Below are positions 4,854 to 5,532 of a DNA stretch of 5,532 bases, piece after piece. The notes beneath the pieces are model-generated. The model searched no databases. It had not been told where the DNA came from and saw only the letters and a list, made by a program, of their open reading frames with translations. The position numbers were made by a program, and so were the translations under genes. Origin of the DNA: JBOHER01 sp050701115 (GTDB taxonomy: Bacteria; Actinomycetota; Actinomycetes; Mycobacteriales; Pseudonocardiaceae); assembly GCA_050701115.1 (NCBI GenBank), contig JBOHER010000084.1, forward strand, positions 1-5,532. The letters are read 5' to 3'. The number at the start of each line of letters is the position of its first letter. Position 1 is the first letter of the stretch.

Positions 4854-5532
4854 GTGAACACAGTCCTGACACATGATGTCGCGGTCATCGGAGGCGGGTC
4901 GGCGGGCCTGAGTGCAGCCGTCACGCTCGCGCGTACCCTGCGTTCGGTGGTCGTCGTGGATGCCGGCGACCCGCGGAATGCTCCCGCCGCTGGCGCGCAC
5001 AATGTCCTCGGGCGAGACGGAGTCTCGCCGCTCGAGCTGCTCGCGGCCGGGCGACGAGAAGCTGAGCACTACGGGGCGGACATCCGCCACGACCGTGCCG
5101 TCGCCGTGCGTCGTCGTGATGATGGGTTCGAGGTGGATCTCGCCGGCGGCGGAACGGTTCGGGCGCGGCGGCTCCTGCTCGCGACGGGGCTGATCGACGA
5201 ACTCCCCGACGTACCTGGCATCCGGGAGCTCTGGGGAAAAAACGTGCTGCATTGCCCCTACTGCCACGGGTGGGAAGTCCGCAAACAGCGAATCGGTGTG
5301 CTCGGTACGAACGCCCGCAGCGTCCACCAGGCCCTTCTGTTCCGCCAGCTCAGTGATGACGTCACGCTCTTCCTGCACACGATGCCCGACCCGGGCGAGG
5401 AGACATGGGACCAGCTCGCCGCACTGGACATCCGGGTCGTCATCGGCGTCGTTGACCGGCTGCGCGCCGAGAACGACGTCCTGAAAGCTATCGTCCTCGA
5501 CGACGGGCAGGAGTTCCCCGCAGACGCACTGG
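4854..5532 (+). CDS. Thioredoxin-reductase-like FAD oxidoreductase with CPYC pair (3' partial)
   Basis: A GTG start gives 226 residues before the window ends; the full family length is around 300. The N-terminal Rossmann motif VIGGGSAGLSAA (11-22) binds FAD, and LLLATGLIDELPDVPG (107-122) is the usual ATG segment. The redox-active pair is HCPYCHGWEV (133-142), placed in the middle domain as in thioredoxin reductases, whose typical motif is CATC. The second nucleotide site is degenerate: GVLGTNARSVHQA (148-160) replaces GGGxSAxEEA, and LFLHTMPDP (172-180) replaces HRRxxxR. NADPH use in the usual way is therefore doubtful. Similar divergence occurs in flavin dithiol oxidases such as GliT and HlmI, which use O2. 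It lies downstream of the methyltransferase in the same orientation and may share its transcript. The C-terminal FAD-closing part is not in view. Confidence 0.88.
   Translation, partial: MNTVLTHDVAVIGGGSAGLSAAVTLARTLRSVVVVDAGDPRNAPAAGAHNVLGRDGVSPLELLAAGRREAEHYGADIRHDRAVAVRRRDDGFEVDLAGGGTVRARRLLLATGLIDELPDVPGIRELWGKNVLHCPYCHGWEVRKQRIGVLGTNARSVHQALLFRQLSDDVTLFLHTMPDPGEETWDQLAALDIRVVIGVVDRLRAENDVLKAIVLDDGQEFPADAL

Noticed and set aside
4779..5378. Minus-strand frame of 199 codons opposite the flavoprotein
   Set aside because: Antisense shadow; the plus strand has a ribosome binding site, FAD motif and CPYC pair in one frame.

Overview
The window reads as DNA from a high-GC actinomycete. By eye it is about two-thirds G+C, with strong G/C bias at third codon positions, GTG starts, and protein families typical of Streptomyces/Pseudonocardia-type genomes: a DUF5819 + HTTM pair, a secretory lipase, an XRE-cupin regulator and a CPYC-type flavoprotein. 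No species can be named. It looks like an accessory region where intact small operons alternate with broken genes.

Left edge (1-487): the last 36 codons of an unrecognised protein are followed almost at once by a methyltransferase remnant. The remnant has lost its N-terminal SAM-binding half, so a recombination junction is likely between about 114 and 155. Next (504-2326, minus strand) is an intact two-gene operon. A DUF5819 membrane-anchored protein comes first, joined by an ATGA stop/start overlap to an HTTM protein, a multi-pass membrane relative of vitamin K-dependent gamma-carboxylase. About 350 bp of non-coding DNA follows.

Middle (2681-3234): the start of a secreted lipase gene (signal peptide plus conserved N-terminal motif) carries a one-base frameshift. 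It then breaks off where an oppositely oriented fragment of a large serine recombinase begins. Both are relics and suggest past integration or deletion by a mobile element.

Right part (3235-5532): a divergent cassette. An XRE-family repressor with a C-terminal cupin domain (minus strand) is separated by 47 bp from a class I SAM methyltransferase (plus strand). After a 141-bp gap comes a thioredoxin-reductase-like flavoprotein with a CPYC redox pair, cut by the window end. Both divergent genes look leaderless. A perfect 9-bp inverted repeat (3812-3820 / 3837-3845) overlaps the repressor start codon and is a good operator candidate. The flavoprotein seems to lack a standard NADPH-binding motif. 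Pairing such an enzyme with a methyltransferase recalls the dithiol oxidase + S-methyltransferase protection used against gliotoxin/holomycin-type compounds. That functional reading is inference only.
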